Positions 45,181-53,617 of a stretch of 64,000 nt of DNA are shown here, in pieces. The stretch spans positions 1,302,001 through 1,366,000 of the forward strand of contig NZ_CP095491.1 in the NCBI RefSeq assembly GCF_023028105.1, given 5' to 3'. Origin of the DNA: Halosolutus gelatinilyticus. Lineage in GTDB: Archaea; Halobacteriota; Halobacteria; Halobacteriales; Natrialbaceae. The notes under the pieces were generated by a model. It made no database searches and was not told the DNA's origin. It worked only from the letters and a program-made list of their open reading frames with translations. How positions within the stretch are numbered: position 1 is the stretch's first letter; each line of letters starts with the position of its first letter. The translations under genes and the position numbers were made by a program.

Positions 45181-46971
45181 ATGAGACGAGAGCACGTGTT
45201 ACCTAGCAGCGCAGAGACATCACGGCGTCGACTCCTGCAGCTCACCGGCGCGGCCGGCGCGGCGGCGCTCGCGGGTTGTTCCGGCGGCGGCGACGACTCC
45301 GAGTCGACCAACGAGGAGATCACCGGCGACGAACCGATGACCGATCGGACGTTCACCGCGCCGACAACGGTCCTCCCCGGCGACATGCAGTGGAATGCAG
45401 CGAACCAGAGCAACTATCCGGACCGCCCTGGCTTCGTGATCTTCGACCGGCTGGTGTACTTCCGGGCGACGACCGGCGAGTTCGTCGAGGGGGCGCTCGC
45501 CGACTGGGAGGTCGGCGAGGACGCGGCGACGCTGACCCTCCAGGACGACCTGTCGTGGCACAACGGCGAAGACGCCACGGCGGCGGACCTCGAGCGAAAG
45601 CTGCACATCGCACTGTACGACAATCACCCGATCGGGAACTTCACGTCGGTCGAAGACGTCGCGGCCGTCGACGATACGACCGTCGAGGTCGGACTCGAGG
45701 CCGACGTCTCCGAGCCGGTCTTTCTCAACTCGATCCAGAGCATGGAACTGGATATGCCGGCCGAACAGTACCAGGACATCCTCGAGGAGTTCGAGGACGA
45801 TCCCGAGGCGACGCCGCTCACCGATTTCGCGCCCGAGGAACCGATCGGCACGGGCCCGTTCGCGTACGAGAAGGCCGGCGAGCAGGAGCTGATCACCACG
45901 AGGTTCGAGGACTCCCACTGGGCCGACAACGTCAACTTCGCCGAGTACCGGTTCCTGTTCATCGACGGGAACGATCAGGCCTGGCAGGCGCTCCGCGGCG
46001 GATCGGTGGACGCCCTGCACAACATCTTCACGTCGCCGGACATCATCACGTCGTTCCCGGGGTCCGTCGTCGAGGTCCAACAGCCCGCCAACTGGGGGCT
46101 GTCGATCGCGTTCGACCACGATCACGAGCACTTCGGACAGCGCGAGGTTCGGAAGGCGATCGCCCACGCGATCGATCGCGAGATCATCGCGGAGAACTCG
46201 GCGAGCGGCGGCGACGCGAAGGCGCCCGTGAACAAGCCGACCGGCATCGTCGGGAACTTCGACGGCTCGGCCGACGACTGGCTCGACGATCCGGACGCCT
46301 TCGAGGACTACGCCGGGAAGAACACCGATCGAGCCGCCGAACTGCTCGAATCGGCCGGGTTCTCTCGCGAGGACGGCACCTGGGTCGACGAGGACGGTCA
46401 GACGCTCGCCTTCGAGTTCAAGGTGCCCGCCGCCTGGAACGAGTGGGTCGAGGCCGCGATCACGATCAACCAACACCTCCAGGATTTCGGCATCGAGACC
46501 AACCTCATCACCCGGGACGACGGCGTCTACTTCGGACAGGACCTCTACGGCGATCAGGGCTTCGACGCGGCCGGATTCTGGTGGTCCGACGGCTGGACGT
46601 ACCCGTACCACACCCTCGAGTGGAACTTGAACAGCTGGGACGCACAGAACGTCTACAACTACCCCGGGTCGGTCGAGATCCCGCCGATCGGCGAGCCCGA
46701 CGGCGAGCCCGAGACGATCGAGTTCGCCACAGAGTTCGAGGAGCTCGTCGGCATGGACCCCGAGGGAGACGAGACGCGACAGAGGATCAACGAACTGGCG
46801 TGGGCCTTCAACTACGACCTTCCGCAGCTGCCGATCCAGGAGAAGGTAGACCAGTGTTTCGTCTCGACCGAGAACTTCAAAGTCGTCGGCGACTCGGACC
46901 CGGACGCGTCGGTCCAGTACCCGACGACGTTCCTCCCGCGGATCGGGAAGCTCGTGGCGAAAGCGGAGTAG
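45181..46971 (+). CDS. ABC importer substrate-binding lipoprotein, family 5 (oligopeptide/oligosaccharide type)
   Basis: The 596-residue protein has a twin-arginine lipoprotein signal: SRRRLLQLTGAAGAAALAGC, with lipobox Cys33. The mature part is a family 5 solute-binding protein: TTVLPGDMQWN, EPIGTGPFAYEKAG, QREVRKAIAHAIDREIIAEN are typical. Family 5 receptors bind peptides, nickel or sugars; in Thermotoga and Pyrococcus related proteins bind cello- and laminari-oligosaccharides. Within this glucan locus, beta-1,3-gluco-oligosaccharides are the likeliest ligand (inference). It heads a five-gene operon. Confidence 0.88.
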   Translation: MRREHVLPSSAETSRRRLLQLTGAAGAAALAGCSGGGDDSESTNEEITGDEPMTDRTFTAPTTVLPGDMQWNAANQSNYPDRPGFVIFDRLVYFRATTGEFVEGALADWEVGEDAATLTLQDDLSWHNGEDATAADLERKLHIALYDNHPIGNFTSVEDVAAVDDTTVEVGLEADVSEPVFLNSIQSMELDMPAEQYQDILEEFEDDPEATPLTDFAPEEPIGTGPFAYEKAGEQELITTRFEDSHWADNVNFAEYRFLFIDGNDQAWQALRGGSVDALHNIFTSPDIITSFPGSVVEVQQPANWGLSIAFDHDHEHFGQREVRKAIAHAIDREIIAENSASGGDAKAPVNKPTGIVGNFDGSADDWLDDPDAFEDYAGKNTDRAAELLESAGFSREDGTWVDEDGQTLAFEFKVPAAWNEWVEAAITINQHLQDFGIETNLITRDDGVYFGQDLYGDQGFDAAGFWWSDGWTYPYHTLEWNLNSWDAQNVYNYPGSVEIPPIGEPDGEPETIEFATEFEELVGMDPEGDETRQRINELAWAFNYDLPQLPIQEKVDQCFVSTENFKVVGDSDPDASVQYPTTFLPRIGKLVAKAE

Positions 46972-46989
46972 CGGGGACGAGTCTCACAC

Positions 46990-48015
46990 ATGCAACGATA
47001 CTACATCGAACGCACGCTACAGGCGATCGTCACGGTGGTTTCGGTGATGAGCCTCGCCTTTTTTCTCATTCGGTTGATGCCCGGCAACCCCGCTGACGCC
47101 TATCGCGCGGAGCTCATTCAGAACAATCCTCAGCTGTCCCAGGCCGAGATCGACCACCGCGTCGAACGCAAACTCAACGTGATCCCGGACGCGCCGCTAC
47201 ACGAACAGTACGTGAACTACGTGACGGGGCTGCTTCGGGGCGACCTCGGCGAGTCGATCAACGAGGGCGTTCCGGTGTCCGAGATCATCGCGGAGGCGCT
47301 CCCCTGGACGATCTTCACGATGTCGATCGCGCTGTTGCTCTCCTTCGCGATCGGCATCTCGCTCGGCGCCCTGATGGCGTACAAGGAGGGGAGTTCCTTC
47401 GACAACGGATTCTCCGTGCTCTCGATCCTGTGCAACTCGATCCCGAACTACGTCGTCGGCATCCTGCTGATCTGGTTTCTCGGCCACCGGTTCGAACTGT
47501 TCCCCACCGGCGGACGGCACTCGACCGAGATGGACCGAACGGTGGAGCTACTGGCGCCGGTCGAGACCCTCGCGTTCCTCGGTGACGCGCTCTGGCACGC
47601 GGCGCTGTTGATCCTGTCGTACGCGATCGTCGCGGCCGGCGGGTGGGCCCTGCGAATGCGGGGCAACAGCATCCAGGTGCTCGGCGAGGACTACCTGCGG
47701 GTCGCGCGCCTCCGCGGGCTCTCGGAGCGGCGGATCGCGACGCGGTACGTGGGTCGAAACGCGGTGCTGCCGCTGTACACGGCGCTGCTGATCGCGATCG
47801 GCTTCGCGCTCGGCGGCAGCGTCATCCTCGAGCAGGTGTTCACGTACCCCGGCGTCGGCTACTACATGATCGAGGGGCTGGAGGCCCGCGACTACCCGCT
47901 CATGATGGGCGTCTTCCTCGTGATGACCGTCGCGGTCGTGATCGGCGTCTACGTCGCCGACCTCACGTACGGGCTGATCGATCCGCGGGCGCAGACGCGA
48001 GGGGGTGAGCACTGA
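46990..48015 (+). CDS. ABC importer permease, DppB/OppB family
   Basis: A 341-residue membrane protein with the DppB layout: first helix near residue 12-30, a periplasmic-side loop (AYRAELIQNNPQLSQAEIDH), then five helices. The EAA-type coupling loop reads DYLRVARLRGLSERRIATRYVGRN, which contacts the ATPases. It ends YGLIDPRAQTR, typical of this family. The start is 18 bases after the receptor gene, and its stop overlaps the next start in TGATG. Confidence 0.92.
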   Translation: MQRYYIERTLQAIVTVVSVMSLAFFLIRLMPGNPADAYRAELIQNNPQLSQAEIDHRVERKLNVIPDAPLHEQYVNYVTGLLRGDLGESINEGVPVSEIIAEALPWTIFTMSIALLLSFAIGISLGALMAYKEGSSFDNGFSVLSILCNSIPNYVVGILLIWFLGHRFELFPTGGRHSTEMDRTVELLAPVETLAFLGDALWHAALLILSYAIVAAGGWALRMRGNSIQVLGEDYLRVARLRGLSERRIATRYVGRNAVLPLYTALLIAIGFALGGSVILEQVFTYPGVGYYMIEGLEARDYPLMMGVFLVMTVAVVIGVYVADLTYGLIDPRAQTRGGEH

Positions 48016-49052
48016 TGAGCGAGCGAACGGAACCGCTGCACGCGATCGACGGGAGCGACGCGTTCGAAGCCGTCTCCGACAGGACGCTGACCCGAAAGGA
48101 GCGATACCGGCGACTGTTCGATCGGTGGGTCCTCGCCCCCGGCCGGATCGTCTGGAGCGAGCGCCGCGCTCGCGTCGGCGCGGCGATCATCCTGCTGTAC
48201 GTGGCCGTCGGTCTGCTCGGTCCGCGACTCTACACGGAACCGCGGACCAACCAGGGGCCGCGATCGCTCGCGCCGCTCGCGGAGGGGCTGGCCTACCCCC
48301 TCGGCACCGACAACCTCGGCCGCGACATCCTCGCTCAGCTGATCCACGCGACGCCGTCGATGCTGCAGATGATCATGGCCGGCGGCCTGTTCGTGACGGT
48401 CATGGGCGTCACCGTCGGCACGGTCTCGGGGTACGCCGGCGGCCGGACCGACCGGATCCTCTCGCTGCTCACGGACATCGTGATGACCATCCCGGGACTC
48501 CCGCTGATCGTCATCCTGGCCGCGCTGCTCGCGCCCCAGAACCCGATCGTGACGGGCCTCATCCTGACGGTCAACGTCTGGGCCGGCCTCGCCAGGGAGA
48601 TCCGATCGCAGGTCCTCTCGATCAGCCGCCACTCCTACGTCGAGGCGTCCCAGGCGATGGGACTCTCGACGCCGGGGATCATCGTCAAAGACATCCTTCC
48701 AAACATCATGCCGTACGTACTGATCACGTTCGTTAACGCCGCGAGACAGGTCATCTTCGCATCGGTCGGACTGTACTTCCTGGGCGTGTTGCCCTACGAC
48801 AGCGTCGTCAACTGGGGCGTCATGATCGATCAGTCGGTCAGCGGCGGCGCGATGCACGTCGTCTCGCTGGCCCACTGGCTGATCGCGCCGCTGGCGACGA
48901 TCACGCTCCTGTCGTTCGGGCTGATCCTGTTCTCGCAGGGCACCGATCGAATGTTCAATCCGCGCGTCCGTGCCCGACACTCTTCGACGACCGATTCGGG
49001 CGACGAACCGACCGACGGAGACGTCGCGACGACCGGGGGTGGGATCCGATGA
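48015..49052 (+). CDS. ABC importer permease, DppC/OppC family
   Basis: The 345-residue partner permease has the DppC-type N-terminal helix (AAIILLYVAVGLLG) and the GTDNLGRDIL motif of the family. The EAA loop is SRHSYVEASQAMGLSTPGIIVKD. The C-terminal end is extended by an acidic, disordered stretch (DSGDEPTDGDVATTGGG). It pairs with the preceding DppB-type protein to form the translocation channel. The start overlaps the previous stop by one base and its own stop overlaps the next start by four (ATGA). Confidence 0.92.
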   Translation: MSERTEPLHAIDGSDAFEAVSDRTLTRKERYRRLFDRWVLAPGRIVWSERRARVGAAIILLYVAVGLLGPRLYTEPRTNQGPRSLAPLAEGLAYPLGTDNLGRDILAQLIHATPSMLQMIMAGGLFVTVMGVTVGTVSGYAGGRTDRILSLLTDIVMTIPGLPLIVILAALLAPQNPIVTGLILTVNVWAGLAREIRSQVLSISRHSYVEASQAMGLSTPGIIVKDILPNIMPYVLITFVNAARQVIFASVGLYFLGVLPYDSVVNWGVMIDQSVSGGAMHVVSLAHWLIAPLATITLLSFGLILFSQGTDRMFNPRVRARHSSTTDSGDEPTDGDVATTGGGIR

Positions 49053-50107
49053 GCGGCCACTCCGGCGCCGCGGCCGCCGCGGCGACCGATCCGCGGTCCG
49101 ATCACGTCCTCAGCTGTCGGGACCTCTCCGTCGAGTTCCACATGGATCGCGGGACGTCGACGGTTCTCAACGGGATGGACATCGACATCGAGCGCAACGA
49201 GATCATCGGCGTCGTCGGCGAATCCGGCTCCGGAAAGTCGATGTTCGCGTCCGCGCTGCTGGACGCCGTCGTCGAACCCGGCATCACGTCGGGGACGGTC
49301 ACCTACCGGCCGTCGGACGGCGAGCCGATCGACGTCCTCGATCTCACGGACGATCGACTCCGACAGCTTCGCTGGGAGGAGATCTCGATGGTATTCCAGG
49401 GTGCCCTCTCGTCGTTCAACCCGACGCTGAAGATCCGCGGACACTTCGTGGAGACGCTCGAAGCGCACGGCTACGACGTTACGACGGGGATGGAACGCAC
49501 CCGCGAACTCCTCTCGGACCTGTACCTCGATCCCGATCGGGTGCTCGGTTCGTACCCGCACGAACTCTCCGGCGGGATGAAACAGCGCGCGCTCATCGCG
49601 CTCTCGCTCGTCCTCGAACCGGAGGTGCTCGTCATGGACGAGCCGACCGCCGCGCTCGACCTGCTGATGCAGCGCTCGATCGTCAGCCTGCTGTCGGACC
49701 TCCGGGACAAGTACGACCTGACGATGGTGTTCATCACGCACGACCTGCCGCTGGTGACGAAACTCGCGGACCGCATCGGCGTCCTCTACGCGTTCGAACT
49801 CGCGGAGGTCGGCCGGACCAAGGAGATCCTCCGGTCCCCGAAACATCCCTACACGCGAGCGCTGCTGAACTCGACGCCCGACATCGAGTCGCCCCTCGAG
49901 GAGATGCGGCCGATCGAAGGCTCGGCGCCCGACCCCGTCAACGTTCCGTCGGGCTGTCCGTACCACGAGCGGTGCCCCCTGGCGACCGGCGACTGTGCGA
50001 CGGTTAAGCCCGCGATGGAACCGGTCAGCGAGACCCACGACGTCGCCTGCCACCACTGGGATCGCGTCGACGACGAAATCGAACTGACCACGGAGGTGGG
50101 GCGATGA
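49049..50107 (+). CDS. ABC importer ATPase, DppD/OppD family
   Basis: The 352-residue ATPase carries Walker A GESGSGKS, signature LSGGMKQRALIAL, Walker B VLVMDEPTAALD and the switch His in VFITHDLPLV. Its C-terminal oligopeptide-transporter domain has the cysteine pattern GCPYHERCPLATGDC, which binds a [4Fe-4S] cluster in some relatives. A short Ala-rich N-terminal extension precedes the core. ATGA overlap links it with both neighbours, so it is translated in a coupled manner. Confidence 0.92.
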   Translation: MSGHSGAAAAAATDPRSDHVLSCRDLSVEFHMDRGTSTVLNGMDIDIERNEIIGVVGESGSGKSMFASALLDAVVEPGITSGTVTYRPSDGEPIDVLDLTDDRLRQLRWEEISMVFQGALSSFNPTLKIRGHFVETLEAHGYDVTTGMERTRELLSDLYLDPDRVLGSYPHELSGGMKQRALIALSLVLEPEVLVMDEPTAALDLLMQRSIVSLLSDLRDKYDLTMVFITHDLPLVTKLADRIGVLYAFELAEVGRTKEILRSPKHPYTRALLNSTPDIESPLEEMRPIEGSAPDPVNVPSGCPYHERCPLATGDCATVKPAMEPVSETHDVACHHWDRVDDEIELTTEVGR

Positions 50108-51186
50108 GCGCCGACGAGCCCGTCGTCTCGATGGAGGGCGTCGACGTCCACTTCGAGAAAGAGGGCGGCCTCAACCCCTTCGCGGACCCGCAGACGGTGC
50201 AGGCGGTCGACGGCGTCGACCTCGAGATCCCCGAGAACGACGTCGTCGCGATCGTCGGCGAGTCCGGCAGCGGAAAGACCACGCTGGGCAAGGCGGCCGT
50301 CGGCCTGCAGCGGCCGACCGGCGGCACCGTCAAATACCGGGAACAGGACGTCTGGAAGGCGAAAAAGCGGTTCTCGAAGCCGTCGATTCCGTACGACGAC
50401 ATCCGGCGATCGCTCCAGATCATCCACCAGGACCCCGGCTCGTCGCTGAACCCGCACCGGACCGTGGAGGCGTCGCTCGCCGAACCGCTGAAGAAGTACC
50501 AGACCGATCTCGGACCCGAGGACCGCGAGGCGCGGATCCTCGCGATGCTCGAGCGCGTCGGCATGACGCCGCCGCACGACTACGCCCGGCGGTACCCCCA
50601 CCAGCTGTCCGGCGGCGAGAAACAGCGGGTCGCGCTGGTCCGAGCGCTACTGATGAACCCCGATCTCATCCTGGCCGACGAGGCCGTCAGCGCGCTCGAC
50701 GTCTCGCTGCGCGTCGAGGTGATGGACCTCATGCTCGACTTACAAGAGCAGTTCGACACGTCCTTCCTCTTCATCTCGCACGACCTCTCGAACGCGCGCT
50801 ACCTGGCCGAGCACGCCGGCGGTCGACTCGGCGTGATGTACCTCGGCGAACTCGTCGAACTCGGCACCGCGGAGGAGGTTCTTCGGAACCCGCAACACCC
50901 CTATACGAAGGTGTTGAAGTGGGCCACGCCATCGCTCAGCCCGGACGAGGGCGCGGCGGAACCGCCGGTCCGGGAGATCGACATCCCCGACCCGGTCGAC
51001 CCGCCGTCGGGCTGTCGGTTCCACACGCGGTGTCCCTACGCGACCGAGCACTGCCGCGAGGCGACGCCCGATCGGCGCTCGATCGGCGCGGGCACGCACC
51101 GGGCGTCCTGCTTCCGCCTGGACGAGAGCAGCGACTACTGGCGCAGCGAGCCGCTCGAGGGCGCCAGCCTGGATGCGGACGAGTAG
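50104..51186 (+). CDS. ABC importer ATPase, DppF/OppF family
   Basis: The second 360-residue ATPase has Walker A GESGSGKTTLG, the Q-loop region IIHQDPGSSLNPHRTVE, signature LSGGEKQRVALVRAL, Walker B LILADEAVSALDVS and switch SHDLSNARYL. The C-terminal motif GCRFHTRCPYATEHC matches that of the DppD partner. Two different ATPases forming a heterodimer are the rule for this family. It is the last gene of the importer operon; 216 bases separate it from the convergent GH16 gene. Confidence 0.92.
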   Translation: MSADEPVVSMEGVDVHFEKEGGLNPFADPQTVQAVDGVDLEIPENDVVAIVGESGSGKTTLGKAAVGLQRPTGGTVKYREQDVWKAKKRFSKPSIPYDDIRRSLQIIHQDPGSSLNPHRTVEASLAEPLKKYQTDLGPEDREARILAMLERVGMTPPHDYARRYPHQLSGGEKQRVALVRALLMNPDLILADEAVSALDVSLRVEVMDLMLDLQEQFDTSFLFISHDLSNARYLAEHAGGRLGVMYLGELVELGTAEEVLRNPQHPYTKVLKWATPSLSPDEGAAEPPVREIDIPDPVDPPSGCRFHTRCPYATEHCREATPDRRSIGAGTHRASCFRLDESSDYWRSEPLEGASLDADE

Positions 51187-51402
51187 CGCGTCGATCGCCT
51201 TCGACGGTTTTTGCGATGCGTGTTCCGGCCGAGAGTCGGCGCGAGCGATCGCGATCTCGAGCAGCCGGCGTCAGCAACCGAGGTCGGTACTCGGGATGAC
51301 GAGAGCGAGACGCCGAGAAGCGGTGAGACGCCGGACGACGACGCTGAATAAGAGGGTACTCCCACCGGCGATCGCGGCGCCGGCGATCGTCTCGAGTCGC
51401 CC

Positions 51403-52815
51403 TCAGGCTTCCTGGAACAGTCGGACGTAGTCGATCTCCATCCGCTGGGGGAAGGTCGTCGTCGCGTCGGGCGGGCCGGGCCACTCGCCGCCGACGGCGC
51501 AGTTGAGGAGCAGCCAGAACGGGCCGTCATCGAACACCCACTGGTGGCCCTGGCTCTCGACGTCCTCGCGAGTGACCGTGAAGAAGTGCTCGCCGTCGAC
51601 GTACCACTTGATCACCCCGGGGTCCCACACCACGGAGAACACGTGGTAGTCGTCGGCGAAGACGCCGGTATCGAGGTGGTAGCCGCCGCCGATGGAGCCG
51701 CCGCCGGAGTAGCCGGGGCCGTGGACGGTGCCGTGGACCGCGTCAGGCTCGTTCCCGACCAGCTCCATGATGTCGATCTCGCCGTCGTCGGGCCAGGCCG
51801 TGTCGCCGGCCGGCAGCATCCAGTGGGCCGGCCACATCCCCTGATCCTGGACGAGTTTCGATCGGAAGTCGACGCGGCCGTACTGGAACTCCAGGTTGCC
51901 CTCGGTCACCAGCTTCCCGGAGGTGTAGTCGTACGTACCGTGTTCGTCGGAGACCTGCTCCTCGCGGATCTCGACGACCAGGTTGCTGTTCTCGACCCAC
52001 CGGTTGTCGGCGCTGTAGTACTGCTCCTCGCCGTTCCCCCAGCCGGGGATGCCGTAGTCGTGGCCGTTGCCCTCCTGGTCCTCCCAGACGGTCGTGTCGA
52101 GCGAGTCGCCGTCGAAGTGGTCGGCGAAGAACTGGTTCCACGATCGGCCGTCGAGGTTCCCCGGGTCGTCGGGATACGTTTCGCCGCCGTCGTCGTCCGA
52201 GGCGCGCAACTCGAAGTAGTTGAGGTTCCAATCGCCGGTCTCCGCGTGGACGCAGACGGCGTGCTGGCCGGCGGTTAGGTCGACCGTGCCGGCGGAGACG
52301 GTCGTCCAGTTCTGCCAGTCGCCGGTTCCGCCGAAGCCGATCGGGCCGGTGACGTCGGTGCCGTCGATTTCGACCCGGAACTGACCCCCGCTCGCGGCGG
52401 AGGCGACCCGGAGCTCCAGGTCATAGGTGTCATCGCGCTGGACGTCGACAGTGTACTCCAGCCACTCGCCGGCCTCGATCCAGCCGACGTTGTACCCGCC
52501 TTCGGTCGCGGATTCGATGTCGACGTCGTCGTCGCGGTACGCGCCGCCGGCGTTCCCCGCGGTGGCGTCGTGATAGGCGATGCCTTCACCGCCGACGTCG
52601 TAGTCCTCGGCCTCGACGCGGCCGGGGACGGTCCAGGCCGATCCGCCGTAGGGCTGTTGACCGGACGAGCCGCCGCACGCCGCCGCGCTCGTGGCCGAAC
52701 TCGCGAGGCCAACGCCGGACGCGGCGACCGCTGCCGCCCCCATAAATCGCCTTCGCAGTACGTTCTCTCCGCTCGATTCGTCTGTTGTCCGTTCCGATTG
52801 CTGCTTGTCTGTCAT
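51403..52815 (-). CDS. Secreted CBM6-GH16 endo-beta-1,3-glucanase (laminarinase-like)
   Basis: The 470-residue protein has a Tat signal (VLRRRFMGAAAVAASGVGLA, cut near SAAA), then a CBM6 carbohydrate-binding module (about residues 63-185, from PGRVEAEDYDVGGEGIAYHD to TGDWNLNYFELR). The GH16 catalytic domain (about 205-470) has the signature GEIDIMELVG with nucleophile Glu346, Asp348 and acid/base Glu351. The sequence ASN-free loop and QYYSADNRWVENSNLVVEI are laminarinase-like, so beta-1,3-glucan is the probable substrate. It works outside the cell. A motif shared with GH3 lies upstream. Confidence 0.9.
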   Translation of the reverse strand: MTDKQQSERTTDESSGENVLRRRFMGAAAVAASGVGLASSATSAAACGGSSGQQPYGGSAWTVPGRVEAEDYDVGGEGIAYHDATAGNAGGAYRDDDVDIESATEGGYNVGWIEAGEWLEYTVDVQRDDTYDLELRVASAASGGQFRVEIDGTDVTGPIGFGGTGDWQNWTTVSAGTVDLTAGQHAVCVHAETGDWNLNYFELRASDDDGGETYPDDPGNLDGRSWNQFFADHFDGDSLDTTVWEDQEGNGHDYGIPGWGNGEEQYYSADNRWVENSNLVVEIREEQVSDEHGTYDYTSGKLVTEGNLEFQYGRVDFRSKLVQDQGMWPAHWMLPAGDTAWPDDGEIDIMELVGNEPDAVHGTVHGPGYSGGGSIGGGYHLDTGVFADDYHVFSVVWDPGVIKWYVDGEHFFTVTREDVESQGHQWVFDDGPFWLLLNCAVGGEWPGPPDATTTFPQRMEIDYVRLFQEA

Positions 52816-52964
52816 CGTCTCTCGATCGTTGGATCCGCTGGTGGCTCTTCGCGTGCCACGTCGTCGCGTCTCCGGACGAACCGTCGGTCCGGGCTACGCG
52901 TCACCGGCTTCTGCTACCGAATGGCACGATCAACACATCATCATCCATGATATTAAGTCTCAGC

Positions 52965-52981
52965 ATCTGAAACGAATGTTA
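52965..52981 (+). promoter_or_regulatory. Glucan-locus motif at the GH16 promoter
   Basis: ATCTGAAACGAATGTTA matches the GH3 copy except in the three-base middle. On the minus strand it lies just upstream of a TATA-like CTTAATA (52951-52957), an activator-type position, 150 bp before the GH16 start. The 305-base gap 52816-53120 otherwise holds only the long GH16 leader, with no gene seen. Confidence 0.45.
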
Positions 52982-53120
52982 TGTAAACCGAGACTCACGT
53001 CTCACGATCCGCGTCGAACGCGTGTCGCTCGAACGCCTCGACCGCTGCGTCGACGATCGGTCGCCCGTGGCCCGCGACCGACCGATCGAGACCGGCCGAC
53101 GACCGGTGATCGACGAGTAC

Positions 53121-53360
53121 TCAATCGAGCCGACGGTACTGCCGACAGCGGTACAGCACGTAACTCGCAGCGAGGAATCCCGTCCCGATGAACGCGAAAT
53201 CGGCGACGAGTACGACCCTCGTTCCGACCCCGTCGGGTTGCAGCCACAGCGCCAGGAACAAGAGGACGAGCAGGACGGCTTCGAGGCCAAGCAACAGCGC
53301 GACGGCGGCGCGGTACTCACACATCGTCTTCCAGAACCGATCCGCGAAGTCGTCGGCCAT
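53121..53360 (-). CDS. Small two-helix membrane protein
   Basis: A 79-residue protein starts MADDFADRFWKTMCEYRAAV. It has hydrophobic helices at about residues 18-41 (ALLLGLEAVLLVLLFLALWL) and about 47-68 (VVLVADFAFIGTGFLAASYVL), with a basic C-terminus RCRQYRRLD. The role is unknown. It sits inside the glucan locus between GH16 and the G8 protein, on the GH16 strand, but nothing in its sequence ties it to sugar metabolism. Confidence 0.6.
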   Translation of the reverse strand: MADDFADRFWKTMCEYRAAVALLLGLEAVLLVLLFLALWLQPDGVGTRVVLVADFAFIGTGFLAASYVLYRCRQYRRLD

Positions 53361-53617
53361 CGGCGGAACTGATCGAGCGTTGGTACTTGAGTCTACCGAT
53401 CGTTACGGTCGGCGCGGATTCCGAGCGGCCGCTCGCGGATGATACCATTCGACACGAAGCGAGGACGGTTTCTTCACCACCCCACTACAGATAGTATTTA
53501 TGATAAAATGAATTATATTCGTTCGACACACAGTATTGTGGAAGCCGGTCAGGAGCGGTGAGTGCAGACGAGTCTTCGCATACGACCGTCGCCGGACCGG
53601 TACTCTAGGTGAACACA

